NCBI RefSeq assembly: GCF_000819685.1
Contig: NZ_CDBR01000099.1
Coordinates: 62,001 to 126,000 of the forward strand
From: Aeromonas allosaccharophila
GTDB lineage: Bacteria > Pseudomonadota > Gammaproteobacteria > Enterobacterales > Aeromonadaceae
Direction of reading: 5' to 3'
Length of the DNA stretch: 64,000 nucleotides
Every line of letters starts with the position of its first letter. The first letter of the stretch is position 1. Under the pieces are notes generated by a model. It was not told the DNA's origin. It saw only the letters and a list, made by a program, of their open reading frames with translations, and made no database searches. The translations under genes and the position numbers were made by a program. Shown here in pieces: positions 26,281 to 35,369 of the stretch.

Positions 26281-26703
26281 ATGGAATCGCTAAAAGCCAA
26301 GGACTATATGCAGAGCAGACCCATCACCTTCACAGCCGACATGATGGTGCAATCTGCGGTCGAAAAATTTCTGAACAGCCATCAGCTGGGGGGCCCGGTG
26401 GTGGATGAGAAGGGCCATCTGATCGGCTGGATCTCCGAGCAGGATTGCATCGCCGTGATGCTCAAGGAGGCCTACCACTGCGAGCAGGTGGCACAGGTCA
26501 AGGATGTGATGCGCAAAGAGGTGCTGACGGTGAGGCCCGATACCAGCATTTTGACCCTGGCAGAGATGATGATGGGGCAAAAGCCGAAGATTTATCCGGT
26601 GGTAGAGGAGGGGCGCCTGCTCGGGGTCATCAATCGCCACAACGTGATGCAGGCCATTCACGCCCAGCTCACCACCTGTTTTGTCCACAACACTCACGGT
26701 TGA
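26281..26703 (+). CDS. CBS-domain protein
   Basis: A 140-aa protein made of two CBS motifs (residues 1-65 and 72-130), each with the pattern MxxxPxTFxxD...GGPVVDEKGHLIGWISEQD and VLTVRPDTS...IYPVVEEGRLLGVINRHNV. CBS pairs bind adenine nucleotides or related ligands and act as sensory modules. AGGGGA is about 6 nt upstream of the ATG. It may be co-transcribed with the HD-GYP gene and ends at the terminator beginning at 26722. Confidence 0.87.
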   Translation: MESLKAKDYMQSRPITFTADMMVQSAVEKFLNSHQLGGPVVDEKGHLIGWISEQDCIAVMLKEAYHCEQVAQVKDVMRKEVLTVRPDTSILTLAEMMMGQKPKIYPVVEEGRLLGVINRHNVMQAIHAQLTTCFVHNTHG

Positions 26704-26721
26704 TCCTCTTTTCCTCTCTTC

Positions 26722-26750
26722 CAAGGCAAGCTGCGGCTTGCCTTGATTAT
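26722..26750 (+). terminator. Terminator after the CBS gene
   Basis: CAAGGCAAGC and GCTTGCCTTG form a perfect 10-bp stem with a TGCG loop, followed by ATTATTT. It begins 19 nt after the CBS stop; the U-tract is interrupted. Confidence 0.65.
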
Positions 26751-26942
26751 TTGGGAAACCGCACACTTTTCATGTTATGCCATCTTACAAAGAATGTTTT
26801 TCCATGTATGAGGATCGGCCAATCACGCTGCATTCCCATGCCTTGCACTACGTTAAGGCTTGCACCGTCCCCACTCGCTCTTTAGGATCGCTCCCAGCTT
26901 ATCGATATGGCCCCTCTGGGCACCAATTAAGGAATTCGTACC

Positions 26943-29900
26943 TTGTCTCTCTCTATCGAGGCGCTGCGCCGCCGTCTCTCTGCCTGCATGAATCTCGACG
27001 CCCGCCGCCTCTCCAGCCGTCTGCACGGGGTCAAGAAGCTGCCTGAAGGCAAACAGGCCGCCGTGCTGGAGACCATCGCCGCCGATCTGGATGCCGCGCA
27101 AGCGCGTTACCAGTCCCGTCTGGCCGGTGTGCCCAGGGTCACCTATCCGGACAACCTGCCGGTCAGCCAGAAGCAGGCGGAGATCGCCAAGGCGATCAGT
27201 GAACATCAGGTGGTGATCATCGCGGGTGAAACCGGCTCGGGCAAAACCACCCAGATCCCCAAGATCTGTCTGGCGCTGGGGCGAGGGGTGAAGGGCTTTA
27301 TCGGCCACACCCAGCCGCGTCGTCTGGCGGCCCGCACCGTGGCGGCCCGTATTGCCGAGGAGATGGAGTCCGAACTCGGCTACTACGTGGGTTACAAGGT
27401 GCGCTTTACCGATCAGGTGAGCGAGCAGACCCACATCAAGCTGATGACTGACGGTATTCTGCTGGCGGAGATCCAGAACGACCGGATGCTCACCCAGTAC
27501 GACACCATCATCATCGACGAGGCGCACGAACGCAGCCTCAACATCGACTTTATTCTGGGCTATCTCAAGCAGCTGCTGCCAAAGCGCCCCGATCTCAAGG
27601 TGATCATCACCTCGGCCACCATCGACCCCCAGCGTTTCTCCCGCCATTTCAACAAGGCGCCGGTGATCGAGGTCTCCGGCCGTACTTATCCGGTAGAGGT
27701 GCGCTATCGTCCGCTGTTTGCTGATAAAAAGAGCGGTGACAAGAGTGAGGCGCTGGAGGAGCGCGACGAGCTGCAGGGGATCTTCGATGCGGTGGAGGAG
27801 CTGGCCCGTGAAGGGTTGGGGGATATCCTTATCTTCATGAACGGCGAGCGGGAGATCCGCGACACCGCCGATGCCCTGCGCAAGCTGAACCTGCGCGATA
27901 CCGAGGTGCTGCCGCTCTACGCCAGACTCTCCAACGCCGAGCAGAACAAGGTGTTCCAGCAACACGCAGGTCGGCGCATCGTGCTGGCCACCAACGTGGC
28001 GGAGACCTCGCTGACGGTGCCGGGCATTCGTTACGTCATCGATCCGGGTACCGCCCGTATCAGCCGCTACTCCTGGCGCACCAAGGTGCAGCGCCTGCCC
28101 ATCGAGCCGGTCTCTCAGGCCAGTGCCAACCAGCGTAAAGGGCGTTGCGGCCGGGTGGCGGACGGTATCTGTATCCGCCTCTACTCGGAGGAGGATTTCA
28201 ACAACCGCCCGGCCTTTACCGACCCCGAGATCCTGCGTACCAACCTGGCGTCCGTCATCCTGCAGATGCTGGCGCTCGGCCTTGGCAATATGGAGGCGTT
28301 CCCGTTCGTCGAGCCGCCGGAGTCGCGCCATATCAAGGATGGCCTGACCCTGTTGAAAGAGCTGGAGGCGGTCAAAGAGCTGCCCGGCACCCGGGATCAG
28401 GAGCCGAAACTGCAGTTGACCGAAACCGGTCGCCAGCTCTCGCGCATCCCCCTTGATCCACGGCTTGCCAAGATGGTGATCACGGCGGCGCAAACCGGCT
28501 GCCTGAGCGAGGTGATGGTGATCACTGCGGGCCTCAGTATTCAGGATCCCCGCGAGCGGCCCATGGAGAAAAAGCAGGCCGCCGACGAGCAACACAGACG
28601 CTTTGAAGACAAGGATTCCGACTTCCTCGCCTTCGTCAATCTGTGGAACTACTTGAAAGAGCAGCAGGATCTCCTTGGCAGCAACCCGTTCCGCCGCATG
28701 TGCCAGAAGGAGTTCCTCTCCTACCTGCGGGTGCGCGAATGGCAGGACATTCATTTCCAGCTGCGCCAGACGGTCAAAGAGCTGGGTTTTAAAGCCAACC
28801 ATGAACCGGCGGATTTCAAGACGGTACATTGCGCGCTGCTGACCGGCCTCTTGAGCCACATCGGCAACAAGGATCTGGAAAAGCCGGAGTTCCTTGGCGC
28901 CCGCAACGGCCGCTTCCACCTGTTCCCTGCGTCGGGTCTGTTCAAGAAGCCGCCCAAGTGGGTGATGGCCGCAGAATTGGTGGAGACCTCGCGCCTCTAC
29001 GCCCGCATCAACGCCCGGATTGAACCCGAGTGGGTTGAGCCGCTGGCGGGCCATCTCATCAAGCTGCACCATAGCGACCCCCACTGGTCGAAGAAAAATG
29101 GCGCCGTGATGGCCAAGGAGAAGGTGACGCTTTATGGCCTGACGCTGGTCAATGAGCGCACCATCAACTTCAGCCGCCTCGATCCGGCGCTATGCCGCGA
29201 GCTGTTTATTCGCCGCGCGCTGGTGGAGGGGGATTTCGAGACCCGCCACCGTTTCTTCAGCGATAACCGCAAGCTGTTGGCCGAGGTGGAAGCGCTGGAG
29301 CACAAATCCCGTCGTCGCGACATTCTGGTGGATGACGAGGACTTGTTCCGCTTCTACGATGCCCGTTTGCCGGAGGAGGTGATCTCCGCCCGCCATTTCG
29401 ATAAGTGGTGGAAAGAGGCGCAAAAGCAGGATCCAGAGCTACTCAACTTCGAAAAAGAGATGCTGATGAAGGGGGATGCCGCCCACATCAGCGATCTCGA
29501 CTATCCCAACTTCTGGCAGCAGGGGCGACTCAAGCTTAAGCTGAGCTACCAGTTTGAACCGGGGGAGGCGGCCGATGGCGTAACCCTGCATATTCCGCTG
29601 CCGCTCCTGAATCAGGTGGAGGTGAAGGGGTTCGAATGGCTGATCCCCGGGCTGCGCCATGAGTTGTTGGTGGCCCTCATTAAGTCGATGCCAAAGCCGA
29701 TGCGCAAGAACTTCGTGCCGGCGCCGAACTACGCCGACGCGCTGCTCGCTATCCTCAATCCCGAGCAGGGGCCACTGCTGGACGAGATGGAGCGCCAACT
29801 GCGCCGCATGACCGGTGTCACTGTACCTCGCGAATCCTGGGACTGGGCTGCGGTGCCCGATCACCTGAAACTCACCTTCCGGGTGGTCGATGACAAACAC

Positions 29901-30857
29901 AAAAAGGTGGCGGAAGGGAAAGACCTGGAGGCGCTGAAAGAATCCCTGCGCGGCAAGGTGCAGGAGACCCTCTCCCAGGTGGCTGACGACGATATCGAGC
30001 AGTCCGGCCTCACCCTGTGGAGCTTTGGCGAGCTGCCGCAGGAGTACAGTCAGAAGCGCGGTGGTTTTGAAGTGAAAGCCTATCCGGCGCTGGTGGATGA
30101 GAAAGATTCGGTCTCCATCCAGTTGGTAGAAAGCCCGGTGGCCCAGCAACAGCTGATGTGGGCCGGGCAGCGCCGACTGGTGCTGCTCAATGTGCCATCT
30201 CCCATTAAATACCTGCAGGATAAGTTGCCCAACAAGGCCAAGCTGGGGCTCTATTTCAACCCGTTTGGCAAGGTGGCGGAGTTGATTGACGACTGCATCG
30301 CCTGCGGCTGTGACAAGTTGATTGAGCAGCACGGCGGCATGGCTTGGGACGAGGCCGGTTTCGAGGCGCTCAAGGAGTACGTTCGCGCCGAGCTCAACGA
30401 TGCGGTGGTGGAGGTGGCCAAGCAGGTGGAAGCCGTACTGACCCTCTCCCATGAGATCAAGAAGCGGCTCAAGGGCAAGATGCAGCTCGACACCGCCTTT
30501 GCCATGTCGGATATCCAACTGCAGCTGAGCAATTTGATCCACAAGGGCTTCGTCACCGAGACCGGTTGGCAGCGACTGCCAGACTTGCTGCGCTACCTGC
30601 GTGCCATCGAGCGGCGCCTCGAGAAGCTGGCCATCGATCCCAATCGGGATCGGGTCTACATGCTCAAGGTGCAGAGTGTGGAGTCCGAGTACAAGGCGCT
30701 GCTCGCCAAGATCCCCAAATCCCAGCTGATCCCGGCCGAAGTAGCCAACATCCGCTGGATGATCGAGGAGCTGCGGGTGTCGTTCTTTGCCCAGAATCTG
30801 GGGACTCCGTATCCGGTCTCCGATAAACGGGTGCTTAACGCCATCGCTCAGTGCTAA
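26943..30857 (+). CDS. hrpA: ATP-dependent RNA helicase HrpA
   Basis: A 1304-aa DEAH-box helicase close in length to E. coli HrpA (1300 aa), which acts on stalled ribosomes and mRNA processing. The motifs are GETGSGKTT (Walker A, near residue 98), IIIDEAHERSLNIDF (DEAH), SATI and QRKGRCGRV (motif VI), followed by winged-helix, ratchet and OB domains and a long HrpA-specific C-terminal region. The start is TTG at 26943 with AAGGA 9 nt upstream and no in-frame ATG nearby; the following sequence (LSIEALRRRLSACM) matches the family N-terminus. Monocistronic. Confidence 0.96.
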   Translation: MSLSIEALRRRLSACMNLDARRLSSRLHGVKKLPEGKQAAVLETIAADLDAAQARYQSRLAGVPRVTYPDNLPVSQKQAEIAKAISEHQVVIIAGETGSGKTTQIPKICLALGRGVKGFIGHTQPRRLAARTVAARIAEEMESELGYYVGYKVRFTDQVSEQTHIKLMTDGILLAEIQNDRMLTQYDTIIIDEAHERSLNIDFILGYLKQLLPKRPDLKVIITSATIDPQRFSRHFNKAPVIEVSGRTYPVEVRYRPLFADKKSGDKSEALEERDELQGIFDAVEELAREGLGDILIFMNGEREIRDTADALRKLNLRDTEVLPLYARLSNAEQNKVFQQHAGRRIVLATNVAETSLTVPGIRYVIDPGTARISRYSWRTKVQRLPIEPVSQASANQRKGRCGRVADGICIRLYSEEDFNNRPAFTDPEILRTNLASVILQMLALGLGNMEAFPFVEPPESRHIKDGLTLLKELEAVKELPGTRDQEPKLQLTETGRQLSRIPLDPRLAKMVITAAQTGCLSEVMVITAGLSIQDPRERPMEKKQAADEQHRRFEDKDSDFLAFVNLWNYLKEQQDLLGSNPFRRMCQKEFLSYLRVREWQDIHFQLRQTVKELGFKANHEPADFKTVHCALLTGLLSHIGNKDLEKPEFLGARNGRFHLFPASGLFKKPPKWVMAAELVETSRLYARINARIEPEWVEPLAGHLIKLHHSDPHWSKKNGAVMAKEKVTLYGLTLVNERTINFSRLDPALCRELFIRRALVEGDFETRHRFFSDNRKLLAEVEALEHKSRRRDILVDDEDLFRFYDARLPEEVISARHFDKWWKEAQKQDPELLNFEKEMLMKGDAAHISDLDYPNFWQQGRLKLKLSYQFEPGEAADGVTLHIPLPLLNQVEVKGFEWLIPGLRHELLVALIKSMPKPMRKNFVPAPNYADALLAILNPEQGPLLDEMERQLRRMTGVTVPRESWDWAAVPDHLKLTFRVVDDKHKKVAEGKDLEALKESLRGKVQETLSQVADDDIEQSGLTLWSFGELPQEYSQKRGGFEVKAYPALVDEKDSVSIQLVESPVAQQQLMWAGQRRLVLLNVPSPIKYLQDKLPNKAKLGLYFNPFGKVAELIDDCIACGCDKLIEQHGGMAWDEAGFEALKEYVRAELNDAVVEVAKQVEAVLTLSHEIKKRLKGKMQLDTAFAMSDIQLQLSNLIHKGFVTETGWQRLPDLLRYLRAIERRLEKLAIDPNRDRVYMLKVQSVESEYKALLAKIPKSQLIPAEVANIRWMIEELRVSFFAQNLGTPYPVSDKRVLNAIAQC

Positions 30858-30953
30858 GCTGCTATCTAACTGTTTTAACAGCACGATAGAGCGTGATGAG
30901 AAGGGGTTGCCAGTCAGTTGGCTCCCTTCAAACCGCAAGTCAGGGAGGCAAGG

Positions 30954-31832
30954 ATGCTGGGGATCTGGTTGAGTGTGGCGCAGGTGGTGATCAGCGGTTA
31001 CCAACCCATCGCGGAACAAACCTGGGTGCAGTTGAACCCGGAATATTACCCGCTGGCGCGTACTCCGCCTGCGATGTTTGTGGCCTGGCGTGGCAATCAG
31101 TTTCCGCCGCTGGCCCAGAAGCAGAAGCAGGGTCGCTGGCAGATCCTCTTTCCCGCCCGGCTGGTCCCCCCTTTCGATCTGTTCGAGGGGGAGGCGCAGC
31201 TCTCCAAAACTTATCTGGCAAGGCTGCGGCGCATCGACGAGATGGCTTACGGGGTAGCCCCGGGCCAGGCGGTTGCGGTGGGTGCAATCGTGCAGCAGGG
31301 CAGTGGTTTCCCTGATTATAGCGCGCAATCCATCGCGCCTTTTATCGCCGAGTTCCGTACTCCCCAAGACGCGTTCGGTGGTGTCGATATTCCCACCGAC
31401 ACCGACGAGAGCGAACCTCTGCTGGCTCAGCTAGGCGTGACGTTTCGCACCGCGGGGATGACTGGCGCAGATGCGTTGATTGGGGGGGGAATGGCGCTCG
31501 CCACCAGCACGGCTAGTTTATCCGCTGGCAGTGACGCCATGCTCACCCTCTCGGATCCGGCAGCCGGCGGTCCACAAACCGTGTGTCATCAGGTCGCGGC
31601 AGGGGAGACCCTGTGGCGCATTGCCAATCAGCTCTCCAGTGCCCAGGGGGTCGATACTTACAGCTATTTGCTGGCGCTGGTGGCGGAGAATCAACCGCGG
31701 CTTGGCAAGAGCATTCGGGTCAGAACGGGGGAGGGTCTCTACTGCCCGCGCGCCGAGACCCTGGCGCAGTTTGATGCCCTGAGCCCGGCCCAGCGTCAGC
31801 AGCAATTTGCCCGGCTGGAGCAGGGGCGCTAA
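30954..31832 (+). CDS. LysM-domain protein (FimV N-terminal-like)
   Basis: A 292-aa protein beginning with a FimV-like beta domain (residues 20-120, WVQLNPEYYPLARTPPAMFVAW) and ending with a LysM-like module (about 200-250) with CHQVAAGETLWRIANQ. The first segment (MLGIWLSVAQVVISG) is weakly hydrophobic and may be a signal anchor. Such proteins bind peptidoglycan or act in polar assembly. The ATG at 30954 has GGAGG with a further AGG upstream. It lies 96 nt downstream of hrpA, in the same direction. Confidence 0.8.
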   Translation: MLGIWLSVAQVVISGYQPIAEQTWVQLNPEYYPLARTPPAMFVAWRGNQFPPLAQKQKQGRWQILFPARLVPPFDLFEGEAQLSKTYLARLRRIDEMAYGVAPGQAVAVGAIVQQGSGFPDYSAQSIAPFIAEFRTPQDAFGGVDIPTDTDESEPLLAQLGVTFRTAGMTGADALIGGGMALATSTASLSAGSDAMLTLSDPAAGGPQTVCHQVAAGETLWRIANQLSSAQGVDTYSYLLALVAENQPRLGKSIRVRTGEGLYCPRAETLAQFDALSPAQRQQQFARLEQGR

Positions 31833-31848
31833 ATGCAAAGTCGGTACC

Positions 31849-31877
31849 TTGTATCCGAATTTGGCCCGTGGTAGTAT
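31849..31877 (+). promoter_or_regulatory. rplY promoter
   Basis: TTGTAT (31849-31854), a 17-bp spacer and TAGTAT (31872-31877) form a good sigma-70 promoter about 70 bp upstream of the rplY start. Confidence 0.7.
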
Positions 31878-31894
31878 TCGCGCTCGTTTTGCGA

Positions 31895-31920
31895 GGTGCT
31901 GACCGGTCGCAGTTAGCACC
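31895..31920 (+). promoter_or_regulatory. Putative L25 leader hairpin
   Basis: GGTGCT (31895-31900) pairs with AGCACC (31915-31920), with a GACCGGTC palindrome in the loop. rplY of E. coli is autoregulated by L25 binding a 5S-loop-E-like structure in its leader, so this hairpin is a candidate for the equivalent element. The assignment is by position. Confidence 0.4.
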
Positions 31921-31948
31921 ATAAATTCATCCAAAAGAGATACACACT

Positions 31949-32236
31949 ATGTCTTTCGTATTCCAAGCTGAAGTCCGTTCTGACCTGGGGAAAGGTGCGA
32001 GCCGCCGCCTGCGTCAAGCTGACCAAGTTCCTGCCATCGTTTACGGTGCAGGCAAAGAAGCCCTGTCCATCACTGTTGACCACAAGAAAATGGTTCTGGC
32101 TCAAGAGAAGCCGGAATTCTATGAGTCCGTACTGACTCTGGTTATCAACGGTGAAGAAGTTAACGTAAAAGTGAAAGCTATCCAGCGTCACCCGGTACGT
32201 TACAAGCTGATCCACCTGGACTTCGTTCGCGTTTAA
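31949..32236 (+). CDS. rplY: 50S ribosomal protein L25
   Basis: A 95-aa short-form L25 that binds 5S rRNA in the central protuberance of the 50S subunit. Visible are [33 protein letters not shown] and the C-terminal [25 protein letters not shown]. It lacks the C-terminal CTC extension found in longer homologues. Codon use is that of a highly expressed gene, unlike its neighbours. It has its own promoter and ends at a strong terminator. Confidence 0.98.
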   Translation: MSFVFQAEVRSDLGKGASRRLRQADQVPAIVYGAGKEALSITVDHKKMVLAQEKPEFYESVLTLVINGEEVNVKVKAIQRHPVRYKLIHLDFVRV

Positions 32237-32260
32237 TAGCGAACCGTCAGGTTGAAGAAA

Positions 32261-32284
32261 AGCCACTCTCAGGAGTGGCTTTTT
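32261..32284 (+). terminator. rplY terminator
   Basis: AGCCACTC and GAGTGGCT pair with a TCAG loop and are followed by TTTT. The hairpin starts 25 nt after the rplY stop. Confidence 0.92.
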
Positions 32285-32343
32285 GCTATCTGGCATCTGG
32301 TGAGAGGGCTGAAAGGGCTACCTGATCCGCCACCGCAAGCCGG

Positions 32344-32736
32344 TTATCCCAGCTGGCTCAACGCCTGTTGACAGCGTTGCTCGGCGGCATCCAGCTCCAG
32401 CAGCACCATCCTGATATCTTCCATCTGCTGTTGCAGTGTCTCCCGTTTCTCCTCAACCAGTCCCAGCATGGTCTGTAACTGGGTGCGGCTGCTCTTGTCT
32501 GCATCATAGAGATCAAACAGCTCGCGGATCTCGGCGAGGCTGAACCCGAGCCGCTTGCCGCGCAGGGTAAGCTTGAGGCGAACCCGATCCTGCTTGCTGT
32601 AAATGCGGGTCTGCCCCTCTCTGGCAGGGTTGAGCAACCCCTGATCCTCGTAGAAACGGATACTGCGCGTCGTAATATCAAATTCCCGGGCCAGCTCACT
32701 GATGCTGAAGCGCCGTCCTTCATCCTTGTTGTTCAT
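32344..32736 (-). CDS. liuR: MerR-family regulator, LiuR-like
   Basis: A 130-aa MerR-family protein close to LiuR, the regulator of branched-chain amino acid and acyl-CoA catabolism in gammaproteobacteria. It has an N-terminal winged helix (residues 8-75, with FSISELAREFDITTRSIRFYEDQGLL and the typical SLAEIRELFDLYD) and a C-terminal coiled-coil helix (about 90-125). It diverges from a thiolase gene; a probable operator lies between them. The family call is good; LiuR identity is inferred from sequence and neighbour. Confidence 0.85.
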   Translation of the reverse strand: MNNKDEGRRFSISELAREFDITTRSIRFYEDQGLLNPAREGQTRIYSKQDRVRLKLTLRGKRLGFSLAEIRELFDLYDADKSSRTQLQTMLGLVEEKRETLQQQMEDIRMVLLELDAAEQRCQQALSQLG

Positions 32737-32770
32737 ACAGACTTCTTGGCGAACTAAATCCTGTCTGCAC

Positions 32771-32787
32771 CTTACCTAAACGTAAAC
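32771..32787. promoter_or_regulatory. Probable LiuR operator
   Basis: CTTACCTAAACGTAAAC is a near match to the LiuR palindrome with TTACGTAAACGTAA-type half sites. It lies between the divergent MerR gene and the thiolase, 72 bp before the thiolase start. Confidence 0.5.
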
Positions 32788-32858
32788 TGCACTGCAACTC
32801 TTGTTCCATCGCGTCAGAACCCCTATGTTATGGCCATGTAACAAACAGAGGCAGGCAA

Positions 32859-34034
32859 ATGGATATTGCAATTGTGGCGGCGAAACGGACTCCCATGGGG
32901 GCATTTCAGGGGGCATTGGCTGAGGTAACTGCGCCTGAGTTGGGAGCCTGTGCCATCGAGGCGGCACTGCAGCAAAGCGGGCTGCGTCCGGAGCAGGTCG
33001 ATGAAGTGTTTATGGGCAATGTGCTGGCGGCGGGGGTGGGGCAAGCGCCCGCCAGGCAGGCGCTGTTGAAAGCGGGGCTGCCAGATAGTGTGCCCGCTAC
33101 CACGATCAACAAGGTGTGCGGCTCCGGCATGAAGGCGGTGATGCTGGCTGCAGATACCATTCGTCTGGGGGATAACCGGGTGGTGGTGGCGGGGGGGATG
33201 GAAAGCATGAGTCGTGCCCCCTATCTGCTGGATAATGCCCGCAGCGGCTTTCGGATGGGGCATCAAAAGGTGCTGGATCACCTCTTCCTCGATGGTTTGC
33301 AAGATGCCTATGATGGCCAGCTGATGGGGATACATGCCCAGCGCAGCGCCGATCAGGCCGGTTTGACCCGCACTGCCATGGATGAGTTTGCCCTTGCGTC
33401 GTTGCAGCGTGTCCGCGATGCACAGCAAGCAGGCGCGTTTGCATCCGAGCTGGCACGTGTCTATCGCGGTGATCGCTTGTTGCTGGCAGAGGACGAACAA
33501 CCGGGCAAGGGCAGACCGGAGAAGATCCCGACCCTGAAGCCTGCGTTTGGCAAGGATGGCACCATAACGGCGGCCAATTCGAGCTCCATCTCGGACGGCG
33601 CGGCTACGCTGATATTGATGGATGGCGCCACGGCGCAAGCCTGGCAGGTACCTGTGCTGGCACGGATCGTCGGTTATCAGAGCCATGCGGCATTGCCCGC
33701 CGAATTTACCACCGCGCCCATTGGCGCCATTTCACGGCTGCTGGCGCGTCTGGCATGGTCGGTTGAGGAGGTGGATCTGTTCGAGATCAACGAGGCCTTC
33801 GCCATGGTCACCATGCTCGCCATGAGCGGGATCGGCATCCCTCATCACAAGGTCAATGTGCATGGCGGGGCCTGTGCGCTCGGTCATCCGCTGGGGGCGA
33901 GTGGCGCGCGCATTCTGGTGACGCTGATCGCCGCGCTGCGGCAACGGGGTTTGCGGCGGGGCGTGGCCGCGCTCTGTATCGGAGGTGGGGAGGCGGCCGC
34001 CATCGCGGTCGAGGTGAATGACGAGACGAATTAG
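32859..34034 (+). CDS. Acetyl-CoA acetyltransferase (thiolase)
   Basis: A 391-aa thiolase, length typical of the AtoB group, cleaving or condensing acetoacetyl-CoA. The active-site residues are C87 (NKVCGSGMKAV), H343 (GGACALGHPLGASG) and C373 (ALCIGGGEA). The stop codon overlaps the stop of the convergent EAL-HDOD gene by 2 nt. Its regulator and neighbourhood suggest a role in leucine or acyl-CoA breakdown, feeding or draining acetoacetyl-CoA. Confidence 0.93.
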   Translation: MDIAIVAAKRTPMGAFQGALAEVTAPELGACAIEAALQQSGLRPEQVDEVFMGNVLAAGVGQAPARQALLKAGLPDSVPATTINKVCGSGMKAVMLAADTIRLGDNRVVVAGGMESMSRAPYLLDNARSGFRMGHQKVLDHLFLDGLQDAYDGQLMGIHAQRSADQAGLTRTAMDEFALASLQRVRDAQQAGAFASELARVYRGDRLLLAEDEQPGKGRPEKIPTLKPAFGKDGTITAANSSSISDGAATLILMDGATAQAWQVPVLARIVGYQSHAALPAEFTTAPIGAISRLLARLAWSVEEVDLFEINEAFAMVTMLAMSGIGIPHHKVNVHGGACALGHPLGASGARILVTLIAALRQRGLRRGVAALCIGGGEAAAIAVEVNDETN

Positions 34035-35254
34035 TCGGTGGCTTCCATCGCCAGCAGCTGTTCGTTGACCCAGGTGGTGGCGGCCAGATAGAGGTGACTC
34101 ACCTTATCCTCGTTGAGCCCTAACTTTGCGGTTCTGGCCGTGACTCTTGACCAGTTGGCATTTTCGTAATCTTCACAAAACGCGAGGTAGAAACCGAGAT
34201 TGCCTTTGCGTTCCAGCAGCGCCAGCCGAATATCCTCGATAAGGGGGATAGTGCCCAGCAGCTTGTCCATCGGCTGCTCCATCAGCACATCCAGCAGTGA
34301 GAAGAGACCGGTGATAAAGGCCTGTTGTGCCTGTTGGGTCGGGGCGTGAGCATGGGCCAGTAGTTCACAGAATCGGGCTCGGATCATCGACATCTGGTAG
34401 AGCTCGGCGCTCTTGCCCTTGCCTGCACTGGTTGCCGCCACCAGCGAGACAAAACGCTTTAGCTGGGTGTTGCCCAGATAAATGGCTGCCTGGCGAAATG
34501 ACGAAATAGGGTTGGTATGGCCTTTGAGGTGGTTGACGTAGCGCAGCAGCTTGAGGGAGAGGGAGATATCCTGCCCAAGTAGCTGTTCAATCTTGTTGAT
34601 ATCAGGTTCTGTCTCGTTGACCACATTGAGCAACTGCATCACCACGACTTGCGCCGGCTCCATGGTCGCTTGCTTGACCATCTCGGGGCGACTGAAGAAA
34701 AAGCCCTGGAACAGCTGGATCCCCAGTTGTTTGACCCGTTCGAACTCCGCCTTGTCCTCCACTTTTTCCGCCAGATAGGTGAGCCCCAGCGCTTTATGCC
34801 GCTGGATAAACACCTTGATCTGCAGCAGGGAGGTGGCGCGCAGATCAAACTTGATGATGTGGATAAAGGGGAGGAAGCGTTCCCAATCCGGTGACATGGT
34901 GAAGTCATCGAGTGCCAGCTGATAACCCAGCGTGTGCAACTGCTTCACCTTTTCCAGCAGGGCATCATCCGGTGGGGAATCTTCCAGAATTTCGATCACC
35001 ACTTTCTCGGGCGGCAGGCACTCTGCCAATCCCTCCAGCAGCAGTGAGTGGGGGAAATTGATAAAGCAGGGGCGGCCCCCCAACAGCTGATCGATATTCT
35101 GTTGCAGGAACTGTTCGACAACTAGGCGTGATGTCGCCTGCTGGGAGGAGATACTCGGGAAGACATTATTCAGACTATCGCGAAAGAGCAGCTCATAGGC
35201 ATGGGTATTGAGGTCTCTGTCGAGGATCGGCTGTCTTGCTACGTAGGAATACAT
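34031..35254 (-). CDS. EAL-HDOD signalling protein (YuxH type)
   Basis: A 407-aa protein with an N-terminal degenerate EAL-like domain (residues 1-200; YELLFRDS replaces EAL, LDDF is retained) and a C-terminal HDOD domain (about 205-390). EAL proteins of this arrangement usually lack cyclic-di-GMP hydrolysis and act as signalling scaffolds. FVSLVAATSAGKGKSAEL and the helical tail are typical of HDOD. It is preceded by an isolated FadL porin gene on the same strand (115 nt apart). Function is not known. Confidence 0.88.
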   Translation of the reverse strand: MYSYVARQPILDRDLNTHAYELLFRDSLNNVFPSISSQQATSRLVVEQFLQQNIDQLLGGRPCFINFPHSLLLEGLAECLPPEKVVIEILEDSPPDDALLEKVKQLHTLGYQLALDDFTMSPDWERFLPFIHIIKFDLRATSLLQIKVFIQRHKALGLTYLAEKVEDKAEFERVKQLGIQLFQGFFFSRPEMVKQATMEPAQVVVMQLLNVVNETEPDINKIEQLLGQDISLSLKLLRYVNHLKGHTNPISSFRQAAIYLGNTQLKRFVSLVAATSAGKGKSAELYQMSMIRARFCELLAHAHAPTQQAQQAFITGLFSLLDVLMEQPMDKLLGTIPLIEDIRLALLERKGNLGFYLAFCEDYENANWSRVTARTAKLGLNEDKVSHLYLAATTWVNEQLLAMEATD

Positions 35255-35369
35255 GCCTTGCTCCAGTATGGGTACTGGGTTGATTTTATGGTGTTGCAGA
35301 ACACTATGCCAGTATTCACCTTATTGAGTAAGGCAATAATTGGCATAGCGTTTTCTGCAGGGGAGGAAG

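Noticed and set aside
26853-29084. 743-codon open frame antisense to hrpA
   Set aside because: It lies fully over the recognised hrpA gene and encodes no known fold; long antisense frames are common in GC-rich genes with strong third-position bias.
29439-31367. 642-codon open frame antisense to hrpA and the LysM gene
   Set aside because: Same artefact; composition is His/Gln/Leu-rich as expected for the complement of biased codons, with no ribosome-binding site.
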